A DNA stretch of 64,000 nt from assembly GCF_009363115.1 (NCBI RefSeq), contig NZ_CP045298.1, positions 3,407,501 to 3,471,500 of the forward strand, given 5' to 3'. Positions 43,881 through 53,674 of the stretch are shown here, in pieces. This DNA comes from Paenibacillus brasilensis. GTDB taxonomy: Bacteria; Bacillota; Bacilli; Paenibacillales; Paenibacillaceae. A model generated the notes under the pieces. That model had not been told where the DNA came from. It ran no database searches and saw nothing but the letters and a program-made list of their open reading frames with translations. Position 1 is the stretch's first letter, and the number at the start of each line of letters is the position of its first letter. The translations under genes were made by a program, and so were the position numbers.

Positions 43881-44817
43881 TTAGTTGATCTCCAAATAAT
43901 CAATGTAAGCATCCCATGTCCCGTTATCGGCTGTTACAACGAGCTCAATCTCTTGATTTCCGGTTCCATGGCTGACATTGTTTAGAGTATAGACCGCAGG
44001 ACTGCTTCCGCCGAAGTAGAAGGTGCCCTTCGTCACTCCGCCGATTTTTAAGTCGACTCTGGCCATGTTGGAGTTATTTGAAGCACCACGGAGTGAAAAA
44101 CTATGGGTACCGCTGGAGAAATTCTGCGTATATTTCACCGAATCATTGTTGGCGTATAAAGCGACTCCGTTGAACGACGAACTGATATTCCCGGTGTACT
44201 GACCATCTTTGGTCATACTCTCGGCTTCCACTTTCGTACCTGTGCTTGGAGGAGGAGTAGTTCCGCCGCCGGAGTTGCCGCCGATCGTAATTGTATTACA
44301 GTCACAGTAGCAGTTCCACTGCTTTGATATCCCTCTACCGTAAGCGAAACTTCATACATCTTACCTATTTCCACCCCCCCAGGTTTTACCACCCTTTGAA
44401 GTGTTCGCCAACAGATATGGTTCCGCTCGTGCGCTTTGACGTCCGGACACTCCAATACTGCTTAAAAGTTGTATTGCCTTTAATGGAAGGTTGGTTGACT
44501 CGAATGGTCTCATAGATGTCATATGTCCCCCCGTCAACGGCAATGGTGCCCTTTGACGTTGCTCCCGGCGGACGACAGCTGCCCCAGCTATCGACGATGT
44601 AATATTCTACGAGCGAGTCAACCGTCCACCCATAGACACATAAATACGAATTGCCGTTTGGTTGGTAGTCGGCACTGAACGTGCCACCACTATCGAGAGT
44701 CATACTTGTGGTCCCGGAATCCTTCCATAACTCATAGTAGTAGCCGTCTTGGATACCACTTTGATTTGAGGTGATCGTTGTTGCCGCCTGTGCAGTTACC
44801 GCTGGCAATGTAAGCAA
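43881..44817 (-). pseudogene. GH11 endo-xylanase with CBM36, multiply broken
   Basis: Reading on the minus strand: [23 protein letters not shown]...[36 protein letters not shown]...[41 protein letters not shown] is a GH11 xylanase. About 35 residues expected between GGTFSA and QPNGNSYL are missing, including a strand before the first catalytic Glu. A frameshift at about 44390 moves the tail (GKMYEVSLTVEGYQSSGTATV) to another frame and another near 44230 to the CBM36 frame (ARVDLKIGGVTKGTFYFGG). The signal peptide is also cut. Not functional. Confidence 0.85.
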
Positions 44818-45012
44818 GAAACAAATTTATGATGCTTTGCAGCCCGTAGCAAACCAAAATGCATCATTTACTTCCATAAATTCAATTGTAAGCTGTTACT
44901 AAAATATTTTATCATAGCTTCCTTAATATTTAACCTGCAAAAATTTAAGTTCTACTGTAAAAAGTTTAGTTATTTAATTCCTGCTCACTCTCCATGACAA
45001 GGAGCCAGAGTA

Positions 45013-45088
45013 GATTGAAGAAATGTAATCATGATAGAAATTTGCATGAGATCGTTTTTTACCGTTTTATGGTTACTTAACAGGCGTG
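45013..45088 (-). mobile_element. Solo end remnant of the same IS4-family element
   Basis: ATTGAAGAAATGTAATCATG at about 45014 corresponds to the transposase start region of copies 2 and 3, and GGTTACTTAACAGGCGTG (45071-45088) to their terminal repeat. About 50 bp between them and the rest of the element are missing. Confidence 0.65.
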
Positions 45089-45154
45089 AAAACGAATAAA
45101 AATAGCGGAAAGAGAAAATATTAGATGAAAAAGAATGAAAGAAGGGTATGCAAC

Positions 45155-45667
45155 ATGAAAAAACAATGGAAATTGATCGCTGCTACTCTGTATGGAGGAG
45201 TGATGATGTATGGTAGTGCGGGGACGGCCGGAGCTTCTAGTATAGAAACGGGTCTCCAGATGCAAGCTCTTACTCCCAACAACTTGATTCAAGGTAAGGC
45301 TGGTCAAGGGAACACGGAGCCACAGGACTGCCATCGACAAGGGCATGCTCACAAGCATGGGCATGGGAAACGGCCTGGGGGCTGGAATCATCACCTGAAC
45401 GAAAAAGTAGCCAAGCTTTTGGGCATCACTCCTGCCCAGTTGGAAAATGAGCTGGGACAAGGGAAATCGTTGGCCGATATCGCTAAAAGCAAAGGAATCA
45501 AAGAGGAGCAGCTCATTGATAAGCTGAAAAATGAAATGACCGTCGATCTGAAACGACTCGTTAACCGTAAAGGCCCGATTACATTTGACCGTAAGTCCGG
45601 GTCTCCACATGAAGCTCAATTGAAACAGGAGTCAGGGACACCTTCAACCTCGGTTCACGAAAACTAG
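45155..45667 (+). CDS. Secreted His-rich hypothetical protein with a helical repeat-like domain
   Basis: 170 residues. A signal peptide (KKQWKLIAATLYGGVMMYGS...AGA) is followed by a Gln/Gly linker, a His-rich cluster (CHRQGHAHKHGHGKRPGGWNHH) that could bind metal, and a helical module (VAKLLGITPAQLENELGQGKSLADIAKSKGIKEEQLIDKLK) of the kind common in small secreted Bacillales proteins (DUF2680-like). ATG 45155 follows AGAAGGGTATGC. It sits just beyond an IS4 solo end. Function unknown. Confidence 0.65.
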   Translation: MKKQWKLIAATLYGGVMMYGSAGTAGASSIETGLQMQALTPNNLIQGKAGQGNTEPQDCHRQGHAHKHGHGKRPGGWNHHLNEKVAKLLGITPAQLENELGQGKSLADIAKSKGIKEEQLIDKLKNEMTVDLKRLVNRKGPITFDRKSGSPHEAQLKQESGTPSTSVHEN

Positions 45668-45735
45668 ACTAAAAAAGGGATGTCTGGTAGGTTTGAGCTA
45701 TGGTCAAGCATGTGAGGAAAATTGGCAAAAAAAGG

Positions 45736-45768
45736 TAGGCGTTTCTGGAGTAATCCGGAAACGCCCTT
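45736..45768 (+). terminator. Hairpin after the His-rich protein gene
   Basis: GGCGTTTC (45738-45745) pairs with GAAACGCC (45758-45765). The T-run is weak. Confidence 0.4.
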
Positions 45769-45845
45769 GTGAGCTGGCCAAGTAAGAAATATAAGAAATT
45801 ATATGAAAGTACGGATTTTGGCGGCGCGCAAAAATGCTGTATCTA

Positions 45846-46106
45846 CTAATGAAAAGTTGGGATAACCAGTCTCTTGAGATCAACGAGCGACTGGTTATTT
45901 AGTTTTGCTGGAATGTGAGTTGAGCGATACCTATAACAGCTTTTAAGCTGGGAAATACGCCCTTGGGATACACCGAGCTATTCAGCATATTCGCCTTGCT
46001 TGGCTGTTGGATACTCGCGCATAATTCTTTTTAGCTTCTCAGCCAAATGTTTTGAAGACGACCGATTAACTCCTTTTTCTTTGTGTGTAGGTTTCCCATC
46101 CCCCAT
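45846..46106 (-). pseudogene. Small helix-turn-helix protein with internal stop
   Basis: 87 codons on the minus strand from ATG 46106 (AAAAGG upstream) to TAG at 45846. KHLAEKLKRIMREYPTAKQG then EYAE, stop, LGVSQGRISQLK: the second part is a recognition helix that would continue the first if the TAG were a Leu codon. It is a single-nonsense pseudogene of a small DNA-binding protein, or a sequencing error. The rest of 46107-46330 shows nothing else. Confidence 0.45.
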
Positions 46107-46330
46107 TCCTTTTATGCAAAACTGTGACTTCTCCCACATAACGTTTATGATTATTGTATAAAATGACTTATTTTAAAATAAAACACATGTTCATGTCATA
46201 AAATGTTAATAAGCCGGGGGATGGCGTGTTAGACCAAGTCAACAAAAAAGCAGAGCTCCATAAGAGAGCCCTGCAAAAGTCTTGATTTTGATTGAATCAG
46301 AACTCCGAACTGGAAAACGGCCCTTTTAGA

Positions 46331-47557
46331 TCAGCCAAGCTCCTTCGTGCCTTTGGAAGCACGTTTGGACGAAAGAAACTGGAACCGAGGCGAGCGCCAG
46401 TTCAACCGCTGGCGACCTTTGGAGCCGACAATCCAGTTGCCTCCCGGCAGATGGGCAAACAGCCAGCTGATACCCAGAGAAGTACTTGCCACGACAATAA
46501 AAGTGATCAGCGTGGCTGTAAAATGATGATCGCCCAGTGAAAGCGGGCGTGTGTAATAGGATATGAAAGACAGCACGAGTGCATGTACCAGATATCCTCC
46601 GAAGGAATAACGTCCGATCCAGTTTAGCATGCGGCGAAACGGCTCGGAGCGCTTGTCTTTTTGCAAATGGAGCAGTAGTCCGTACAGCAAAAGCAGCTGC
46701 GAGACAATCAGCACAAAGGTGCTTGGTTTAAGATAGGTGGAGATATTAAGATTAATCGTATCGCCTGACTGGATCAGCATGGTGTGACCCATGAGCATGA
46801 ACAAGCCAATAAAAACAAATACATTCCAAGGTAACGTCTGTTGGGCCAGTCCCCGCCACGTGTCCGTCATATAGGCGCACACTGCGCCCAGCATAAAATA
46901 GAAAAAGTACATGACAAAGTTATAGGTCCGGTAATCTAGCAGGGCCTGCCAAAAGGAAGGCAACCGGGTACTCCATGCAGACATGTCATAGTAGGACCAC
47001 TGTAACAGCAGTGCATAGGCCGCAGCGGCTACCAGCATGACAGCCAAAACAAGCTGCTTGCGTCTTTTCATGCTATAACGACGTAGAAACGCTTGCACCT
47101 GCCCGGTCGCTTTTGCAAATAAGGGAAACAAAATATAAAACTGAAAAATCATCACCACAAACCACAAATGATATCCGCTGACAGGTATAATCATTTCCTT
47201 TAACATGCCCTTGTAAAAATAAATATTTCCCCACTGCGCAGTCGACCAGTTCTGATTACATAGCCAATAAACGACCGTCCAGCAGAGAAATGGAACATAA
47301 ATATCTCGAAACCGTCTGCCAATGTAACGGGAATAGCCAATCGGTTTGTTACCATTATAAAAAAGCAGCGCCGCAGACAGGAAAACGAACGTTGGTGTAC
47401 CGAAGCGTGTCAAATGGTACAGCATTGCGAGCATAACGGAATCTGGCTGCTGAATGTCGCTGCGATAAATATATTCGCCAATGCAATGCTGAAGCACGAC
47501 AGCGAGGTAGGCAAGACCCCGCAGTTCTGTCCACTCCGCGATACGCGGCTTGCTCAT
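46331..47557 (-). CDS. Membrane acyltransferase family 3 protein
   Basis: 408 residues with about ten membrane helices. RGLAYLAVVLQHCIGEYIY (His in helix 1, the catalytic H of the family), YHLWFVVMIFQFYILFPLFA and GRYSFGGYLVHALVLSF are family 3 acyltransferase landmarks. Members O-acetylate cell-wall or surface sugars and lipids. ATG 47557 follows AAAGGAGTGATATGG; the longer frame to 47602 has no ribosome site. No surface polysaccharide genes are adjacent, so the acceptor is unknown. Confidence 0.82.
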   Translation of the reverse strand: MSKPRIAEWTELRGLAYLAVVLQHCIGEYIYRSDIQQPDSVMLAMLYHLTRFGTPTFVFLSAALLFYNGNKPIGYSRYIGRRFRDIYVPFLCWTVVYWLCNQNWSTAQWGNIYFYKGMLKEMIIPVSGYHLWFVVMIFQFYILFPLFAKATGQVQAFLRRYSMKRRKQLVLAVMLVAAAAYALLLQWSYYDMSAWSTRLPSFWQALLDYRTYNFVMYFFYFMLGAVCAYMTDTWRGLAQQTLPWNVFVFIGLFMLMGHTMLIQSGDTINLNISTYLKPSTFVLIVSQLLLLYGLLLHLQKDKRSEPFRRMLNWIGRYSFGGYLVHALVLSFISYYTRPLSLGDHHFTATLITFIVVASTSLGISWLFAHLPGGNWIVGSKGRQRLNWRSPRFQFLSSKRASKGTKELG

Positions 47558-47770
47558 CCATATCACTCCTTTTCCAAAAGAATCGTATAGGGTCAATAAC
47601 ACAATTGTAGGTATTGTAACGCAGGAACATTAGTGCAGGATTAACGTTACCTAAAAGTTGGAAGAGTGGAAGAGTGGAAGTGGTTCCAATTTGAGTATGA
47701 TTGCGTTTACAATCTAGTTGAAATCACAGAAAATTCACAACTTGAGGAACCGTACGGAAGAGGTGGGCAA

Positions 47771-48778
47771 ATGAAAAAAACGCTGCTGGTATATATGCTG
47801 CTGATTGCGGCCTTTGCGCTCTATGTGTTCAGGTATGAACAATCGGGGCCCTTGAAGGGAGCTTGGGAGGAAAAAGGGCTCCGAGGCAATATCGGAGAAA
47901 CCTATATGATGATTACGTTCAAGTCTGGCTTGGAGTATTGGAAAAGCGGTCTCAAGGGTTTTGAGGATGCCGGCGATGCCTTGGGGGTGACTGTGGAGTA
48001 TCGAGGAGCTACCGGTTATGATGCTCAGGAACAGACGACTGTCATTGAACAGGCGATTGCCCGTAAGCCAGCAGGGATTGCGATTTCCGCGATTGATCCT
48101 CACTCCCTGATCCCGGCGATTAATAAGGTACTGGATGCGGGCATTCCTGTGGTGTTGTTTGATGCAGGAGCACCGGGCAGCCGGGCGTATTCTTTTTTGG
48201 GAACGGATAATTATAAGGCGGGCGTAACCGCAGCGGATAAAATGGCAGAGCTGTTGGGACGGGAAGGTGAAGTCGCCGTTCTGACCCTGCCTGGTCAGCA
48301 AAACCATGAGGAACGCTCGCGAGGCTTTCGTGATACCATTCAGCGGCAGTATCCTGCCATGAAGGTGGTAGAAGTAGCAGATGGTCACGCAGACGCGCTG
48401 GTATCCCGGAATGAGTCGCTTCGATTGATGAAGGCTTATCCGAAACTGGCGGGTATTTTTGTGACCGAGGCGACGGGAGCTACAGGGGTGGGGGAAGCGG
48501 TGCTCAGCCAAAAGAACCGCCATCCGCTAAAAATCATTTCTTTTGATACGAACAAGGCGACATTGGATATGATTCGTGGAGGAACAATCTCGGCGACAAT
48601 TGCGCAGGGAACATGGAATATGGGGTATTGGTCGCTTCAATATCTATTCCATTTGCACCATCATTTGACGATTCCGGCCCCCTCCTCCTCCGGTGATAAC
48701 GCCCCGCTGCCCGTGCGGGTGGATACAGGCATTTCCGTTGTTACAAGGAAGAATGTAGATGATTATTATGCGAAATGA
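47771..48778 (+). CDS. Membrane-anchored periplasmic-binding-type sugar sensor
   Basis: 335 residues. An uncleaved-looking N-terminal helix (KKTLLVYMLLIAAFALYVF) tethers a type I periplasmic binding domain (FKSGLEYWKSGLKGFEDAGDALGVTVEYRG...KPAGIAISAIDPHSLIPAINKVLDAGIPVVLFDAG...YSFLGTDNYKAG). No ABC permease is present, and the next two genes are a sensor kinase and a regulator, so it is probably a ligand-sensing partner of the kinase instead of a transporter subunit. GGAAGAGGTGGGCAA precedes ATG 47771. Confidence 0.8.
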   Translation: MKKTLLVYMLLIAAFALYVFRYEQSGPLKGAWEEKGLRGNIGETYMMITFKSGLEYWKSGLKGFEDAGDALGVTVEYRGATGYDAQEQTTVIEQAIARKPAGIAISAIDPHSLIPAINKVLDAGIPVVLFDAGAPGSRAYSFLGTDNYKAGVTAADKMAELLGREGEVAVLTLPGQQNHEERSRGFRDTIQRQYPAMKVVEVADGHADALVSRNESLRLMKAYPKLAGIFVTEATGATGVGEAVLSQKNRHPLKIISFDTNKATLDMIRGGTISATIAQGTWNMGYWSLQYLFHLHHHLTIPAPSSSGDNAPLPVRVDTGISVVTRKNVDDYYAK

Positions 48779-50837
48779 CGATCGACAGAAGAGGAAAAAG
48801 CAAAGCTTGATTTCTGAAATATGGAAGCGCATCCACACAGAAATGGGCAAAAGGATGCAGCAGCTGCGATTGCGCAATATGCCTTTACGATATCAGCTGA
48901 TGCTGTTGTTTCTGTTGTTTGGCATCGTGCCTTCATTGGGATTAGGTCTGCTCGTCAACTGGACGGTAGAACGGATTATTGAGCGGCAGGTGGAAGACCA
49001 TACGATGCAGTTGATTGGCAAGGTGAACGAGGCGTTAGATACCAAAATGGAAAATCTGCAGAACATGACGTATCTGATTGGTTTTAACCCGGATATTGGG
49101 GAGTTTTGGCAAGGCCAGACGCTGGCCGACGACCATGCAGGTCGTGTCGATCATACGAGTGCAGTAAAACCGGAAGAGCAGAGGGGACGGGCGCAGAACT
49201 CGGCTACCTTACCCAATCAGGCAGCAAGCTCTGTACAGGCACAGGATACGCTATATGAAATGAAACAATTTCTGCAGGGCTTTACTACCTTATATCCCGA
49301 GATTGCCGGGATTCTAATTGTGAACGAGAACGGTGACTATATCAGCAACGAAATGTATGCCCGAAGCAAGCGCAGCCTGACCGAAGAGGATTGGTACCAA
49401 CAGGCAGCGCAGCATGCCGGTATCTTCACCGTGCTGGGGCAGCCGAGCCACCGTAATGTGACTACTCATGTCCGGTATAAGGACAGTGAAATTGTATCTG
49501 TCGTCCGTTCGGTCACGGATTCGGAGACGGGACGCGTGCTGGGCGTGGTTATGATTGATCTCAAGCTGCGGGCTGTGTCGCAGGCTGCCAGAGACGTGAC
49601 CTTGGGCAAAACAGGGTATTTAATGGTAACAGATGCCGAGGGACGCAGCGTCTATATGCCGGATATGCCGCTGATTGAGCGTATTCCCCCGGAATGGTTC
49701 GGGTCAGGTGACAGCGGGATGTTTACCCGTCAAGCCGGAGGTCGGAAGCTGCTGTTCATGTTCCGTGCTTCCGAATTTACAGGCTGGAGAACGGTTGGGG
49801 TATTCCCGGCAGGGGAATCGACGCTGGAGGTGCGGCAAATTAAATTCTACGTCGTCTGTTTTGTTTTCATTGTATGTCTGTTTGGCTTAACGGCATCCTT
49901 GCGCTTATCGCGTTCTATTGCGCAGCCGATATTCCGGCTGATGTCCTATATGCGGACGGCAGAGACCGGAGATCTTACGGTTCGTCAGTGGAGCGATCGC
50001 GGGGATGAGATCGGATTGCTGGGCCGGAGCTTTAACCGGATGCTGGAGCAAATTCGCCGTCTCATGTCGCTCAGCGAGCTTCGGGAACGGCAAAAACGGG
50101 ATGCCGAGCTGCGTAGTCTTCAAGAGCATATTAAGCCGCATTTTCTATACAATACGCTAGATACGATTCATTGGATGGCCCGAAAAAATGGGGCAGACGA
50201 CGTATCCGACATGGTCGGGGCGCTGTCAAAATTGTTCCGCCTCGGACTGAGCAAGGGAGATGACTTTATTCCGCTTCGCTCCGAGATGGAGCATATTTCA
50301 AGCTATATGCAAATCCAGCGAACCCGGTATCGGGACAGACTTCGCTGGGAATTGATCGTATCCGAGGAGCTTGAGGAGCTGTTTGTGCTAAAGCTAATTC
50401 TTCAGCCTGTGGTGAAGAATGCCATTTATCACGGCATCAAGGCCAGACGCGGCCCCGGTACAATTCGTGTGGAAGCGAAAGCTAACGGCGACAAGCTGCT
50501 GCTGACGGTTCGTGACGATGGTGCAGGCATGACGGCAGAAAGGCTGCGTGAGCTGCAGAATTTGCTGGAAATGCCGCTGGAGGCGACGGAACAACAGCAG
50601 AAGAAAAGCAGATCCAATGTGAACGGCAGAAGCTACGGCATGCTGAATGTACAGGCGCGCATCCGATTATCCTTTGGCGAGGAATATGGAATTGTACTGG
50701 AGAGTGAAGTAGGAACAGGGACCTGCGTTACGATCATTCATCCGTTGCTGCGGGATATGGGACAACTGAGGAAGCCTCATGAAAAAGGAGAGGATCAGGA
50801 TGACAAATTCAATGACTACAGAAACGGAACAACGTAA
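48768..50837 (+). CDS. Sensor histidine kinase, YesM/LytS type
   Basis: 689 residues. An N-terminal membrane helix (YQLMLLFLLFGIVPSLGLGLLVNW) is followed by a Cache-like extracellular domain, a second helix (IKFYVVCFVFIVCLFGLTASL), HAMP (RLMSYMRTAETGDLTVRQWS), the phosphoacceptor domain HIKPHFLYNTLDTIHWMARK and a HATPase (NAIYHGIKARRGPG, VRDDGAGM). It overlaps the sugar-sensor gene by 11 bp and the regulator by 38 bp, so all three are co-translated. It probably passes a sugar signal to the AraC-type regulator. Confidence 0.9.
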   Translation: MRNDDRQKRKKQSLISEIWKRIHTEMGKRMQQLRLRNMPLRYQLMLLFLLFGIVPSLGLGLLVNWTVERIIERQVEDHTMQLIGKVNEALDTKMENLQNMTYLIGFNPDIGEFWQGQTLADDHAGRVDHTSAVKPEEQRGRAQNSATLPNQAASSVQAQDTLYEMKQFLQGFTTLYPEIAGILIVNENGDYISNEMYARSKRSLTEEDWYQQAAQHAGIFTVLGQPSHRNVTTHVRYKDSEIVSVVRSVTDSETGRVLGVVMIDLKLRAVSQAARDVTLGKTGYLMVTDAEGRSVYMPDMPLIERIPPEWFGSGDSGMFTRQAGGRKLLFMFRASEFTGWRTVGVFPAGESTLEVRQIKFYVVCFVFIVCLFGLTASLRLSRSIAQPIFRLMSYMRTAETGDLTVRQWSDRGDEIGLLGRSFNRMLEQIRRLMSLSELRERQKRDAELRSLQEHIKPHFLYNTLDTIHWMARKNGADDVSDMVGALSKLFRLGLSKGDDFIPLRSEMEHISSYMQIQRTRYRDRLRWELIVSEELEELFVLKLILQPVVKNAIYHGIKARRGPGTIRVEAKANGDKLLLTVRDDGAGMTAERLRELQNLLEMPLEATEQQQKKSRSNVNGRSYGMLNVQARIRLSFGEEYGIVLESEVGTGTCVTIIHPLLRDMGQLRKPHEKGEDQDDKFNDYRNGTT

Positions 50838-52068
50838 CACGGAAAAACGTTACCGGGTACTTATTGCAGACGATGAGCCGATCATCCGTGAAGGGATACG
50901 GGATTGCGTAGACTGGGCGGCTCTCGGCATGGAGGTTGCAGATGAGGCGGAGGACGGTGAAGAAGCGCTGGAGCTGGCGGTTCGGCTTGGCATCGACATT
51001 TTGCTGGTCGATATGAATATGCCGATCATGGATGGGATTGAGCTGATTCGGCATCTGCGGGAAGAACGTCCGGATTGCCGCTGCCTGATCATCTCCGGGC
51101 ATGATGAATTTGCTTATGCACAGGAGGCTGTGCGGCTTGGTGTAGAAGACTATATTTTGAAGCCGGTGGATGCGGAGCAGCTTCATACTGTATTGTCACG
51201 GCTCGGTCATCGGCTCGACGAAGATCGCAAGCGTGCCGCTTATGTAGAGCAAGCTGCCGAGCAGATACAGCGAAATATTCCGTTGCTGCGCCAGCGCTTT
51301 TGTCTGGAATGGCTGGAAGGGCAGCACACGGGGAAAGACGTCATGGAGCAGCTGGCGTTTTTACGTCTTCCATCCGAGGCGCCTGTTCAGATCGGTGTGG
51401 TGCGGTGGCCTGTTATAGAGACACGACAAGCGATTATGCGCGGAAATGATCGCCAGTTGTTTCTTTTTGCCGCAGAAAATATCATTGCCGAGCTGCTGGA
51501 GGACCGGCCACGTGTACTGTTTCGCGATGCGAACGGGCTGATTGGTATATGCCTGTGGCGGGAGGCACCCGAGACGATCGGCGCTTCCATAGAGCAGGCG
51601 ATGGGGCGCTATCTGAATATAGCGGTTCATACGCATGTGGAGCCAAATGCCGGGGGGCTGGAAGGTGCGGTGGACGCGTTCCGGGTGTGCCGTGACTGTG
51701 TGTACGGCGAATCGCAGCTATCTCCACTGGTGCGCCGGGCGCGGCAGCTCATTCAGGAAGGGTATGCCGATCGGGAGCTGACGTTGGAGGCTCTGGCCTC
51801 GCGTCTACAGGTATCCGCTGTGTACCTCAGTCGTGTGCTCAAAAAGGAGCTTAACGATAGCTTCGTGACCCTCGTCACGCGCGCCCGTATCCGCAAAGCG
51901 GTGCAATTGCTGGACTCGACAACGCTGTCCATTTACGATATAGCAGAGCGCACCGGATACGACAGCCAGCACTATTTTAGCACCGCTTTTAAAAAGGCCA
52001 TGGGTGTTTCCCCGGTGCAGTACCGCAAAGGTGGTGGAATCGGGGTCAGCGTGTCGGATCAGGAGTGA
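50800..52068 (+). CDS. Response regulator with AraC-type DNA-binding domain (YesN type)
   Basis: 422 residues. The receiver (YRVLIADDEPIIREGIRD; phosphoacceptor Asp in ILLVDMNMPIMDG; Lys in YILKPVD) is followed by a linker region and a C-terminal double helix-turn-helix (LEALASRLQVSAVYLSRVLKK and SIYDIAERTGYDSQHYFSTAFKKAMGVSPVQYRK). ATG 50800 has AAAGGAGAGGATCAGG; ATG 50779 is an alternative. No obvious target transporter is encoded next to it; the next gene (hcp) has its own promoter-like region. Confidence 0.92.
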   Translation: MTNSMTTETEQRNTEKRYRVLIADDEPIIREGIRDCVDWAALGMEVADEAEDGEEALELAVRLGIDILLVDMNMPIMDGIELIRHLREERPDCRCLIISGHDEFAYAQEAVRLGVEDYILKPVDAEQLHTVLSRLGHRLDEDRKRAAYVEQAAEQIQRNIPLLRQRFCLEWLEGQHTGKDVMEQLAFLRLPSEAPVQIGVVRWPVIETRQAIMRGNDRQLFLFAAENIIAELLEDRPRVLFRDANGLIGICLWREAPETIGASIEQAMGRYLNIAVHTHVEPNAGGLEGAVDAFRVCRDCVYGESQLSPLVRRARQLIQEGYADRELTLEALASRLQVSAVYLSRVLKKELNDSFVTLVTRARIRKAVQLLDSTTLSIYDIAERTGYDSQHYFSTAFKKAMGVSPVQYRKGGGIGVSVSDQE

Positions 52069-52077
52069 CCTGAAAAA

Positions 52078-52093
52078 TGTGTGTGTAATCACA
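52078..52093 (+). promoter_or_regulatory. FNR/CRP-type box upstream of hcp
   Basis: TGTGT-N6-TCACA differs at one base from the FNR consensus TGTGA-N6-TCACA. It lies 72 bp before the hcp ATG. hcp is FNR-regulated in many bacteria; that it holds here is inferred. Confidence 0.5.
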
Positions 52094-52164
52094 CCTTATC
52101 ATTTGGGGCTCTGTTACGCTAAGCATAACGAATAAGTATCTATCAATATTTGGAGGAAAACGAT

Positions 52165-53457
52165 ATGTTTTGTTATCAGTGTGAACAGACGCCAAGTGGT
52201 GGGTGTACTGTCGTTGGGGTATGCGGTAAAAATGAAACCATAGCAAGCTTGCAGGATACGATGATTTTTGCATTAAAAGGCATTGCTGCTTATGCGACCC
52301 ACGCCAGACAGCTAGGCTATAGCGACCCCGAGGTGGATCGTATCACGCACGAAGCGCTATATATGACCTTAACCAATTCTAACTTTAATGTACAAGAGCA
52401 TTTGGAAATGGCAATGAAGGTCGGAAATGCGGCTGTACGGATCATGGATGTGCTGGATCGTGCGCATACGGATCGTTTTGGCATTCCACAGCCGATTACC
52501 GTCAGCCAGAATAAAATCGAAGGTCAATGCATTGTCGTAACCGGACATAATCTGTATGCGCTAGAGGAATTGCTGCGGCAGACTGAAGGAAAGGGTATCA
52601 ACATCTATACCCACTCGGAAATGCTCCCGGCCCACGGTTATCCTGCGTTGAAGAAATATGCGCATCTCAAAGGCAATATCGGCAAGGCCTGGTACGATCA
52701 ACGCAGATTGTTCGAGGAGTTCCCGGGTGCGATTCTTGCCACGACGAACTGTGTCATGCCGATCAAAGGCACGTATGCAGACCGCTTCTTCTCTTATGAA
52801 GTAGCCGGGCTGGAGGGTGTCGCCAAAATTGTGAATGATGATTTCTCTCCACTGATTGAGCGCGCGTTGGCCCTGCCAGCCGCAGATGTAGAGTCTGAAC
52901 AGGTGCTTACGACAGGATACCATCATGAGACGGTCATCGGGCTAGCTCCCGAGATTATTCAAGCGGTTAAAGATGGACATATCCGCCGTTTCTTCGTCAT
53001 TGCAGGCTGTGACGCACCAGGCAAAGGTGGCAATTATTATCGCGAGCTGGCCACATCCTTGCCGAACGATACGGTCATTCTGACCACATCCTGCGGTAAA
53101 TTCCGCTTTAATGATGTGGATTACGGCACAGTTGGAGATACTGGCATTCCGCGTTATATTGATCTGGGACAATGCAACAATTCCGGTTCCACGGTGAAAA
53201 TTGCTTTGGCGCTTGCTGATGCTTTTGGCTGTACAGTGAATGAGCTGCCGGTCAGCATCGTGTTGTCCTGGTTTGAGCAAAAGGCGGTGGCGATCCTGCT
53301 GGGCTTGTTCAGCCTTGGCATTCAGGACATCCGCATCGGACCCAAACCGCCCGAGTTTATCTCGTCGGGGGTGTTGGATGTACTTGTGGAGATGTTTGGC
53401 TTGAAGCTGATTACGACAGCGGAGGAAGATATGAAGGCGATGCTGGCGTTGTCGTAG
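52165..53457 (+). CDS. hcp: Hybrid cluster protein (hydroxylamine reductase)
   Basis: 430 residues. MFCYQCEQTPSGGCTVVGVCG carries the N-terminal four-Cys cluster motif (C-x2-C and later Cys). Cluster ligands follow: ATTNCVMP, IAGCDAPG, TTSCGKFRFND and QCNNSGS, all typical of class III Hcp, which is shorter than the enterobacterial form. It removes NO or hydroxylamine under anaerobic nitrogen stress. ATG 52165 follows GGAGGAAAACGAT. It is a single gene; no hcr reductase gene is present. Confidence 0.95.
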   Translation: MFCYQCEQTPSGGCTVVGVCGKNETIASLQDTMIFALKGIAAYATHARQLGYSDPEVDRITHEALYMTLTNSNFNVQEHLEMAMKVGNAAVRIMDVLDRAHTDRFGIPQPITVSQNKIEGQCIVVTGHNLYALEELLRQTEGKGINIYTHSEMLPAHGYPALKKYAHLKGNIGKAWYDQRRLFEEFPGAILATTNCVMPIKGTYADRFFSYEVAGLEGVAKIVNDDFSPLIERALALPAADVESEQVLTTGYHHETVIGLAPEIIQAVKDGHIRRFFVIAGCDAPGKGGNYYRELATSLPNDTVILTTSCGKFRFNDVDYGTVGDTGIPRYIDLGQCNNSGSTVKIALALADAFGCTVNELPVSIVLSWFEQKAVAILLGLFSLGIQDIRIGPKPPEFISSGVLDVLVEMFGLKLITTAEEDMKAMLALS

Positions 53458-53674
53458 GAGTGATAGAAAATAGCGATTTGTTTTGGAACTATTCGTCCGT
53501 AATTAATTGCTTTGTGAGAGGTCGTGTGATTGCACGGCTTCTTTTTCTTCTTATCTATTATAACTGAATTCCCTAACATAAAATTTGATTTTTTATTGCT
53601 TGCTCCTTTGTGGTTCTTATGTAAAAATACAAGTAGGATTTTCCAAAAAAAATATAGAGGATAGGTGCTAGTTA

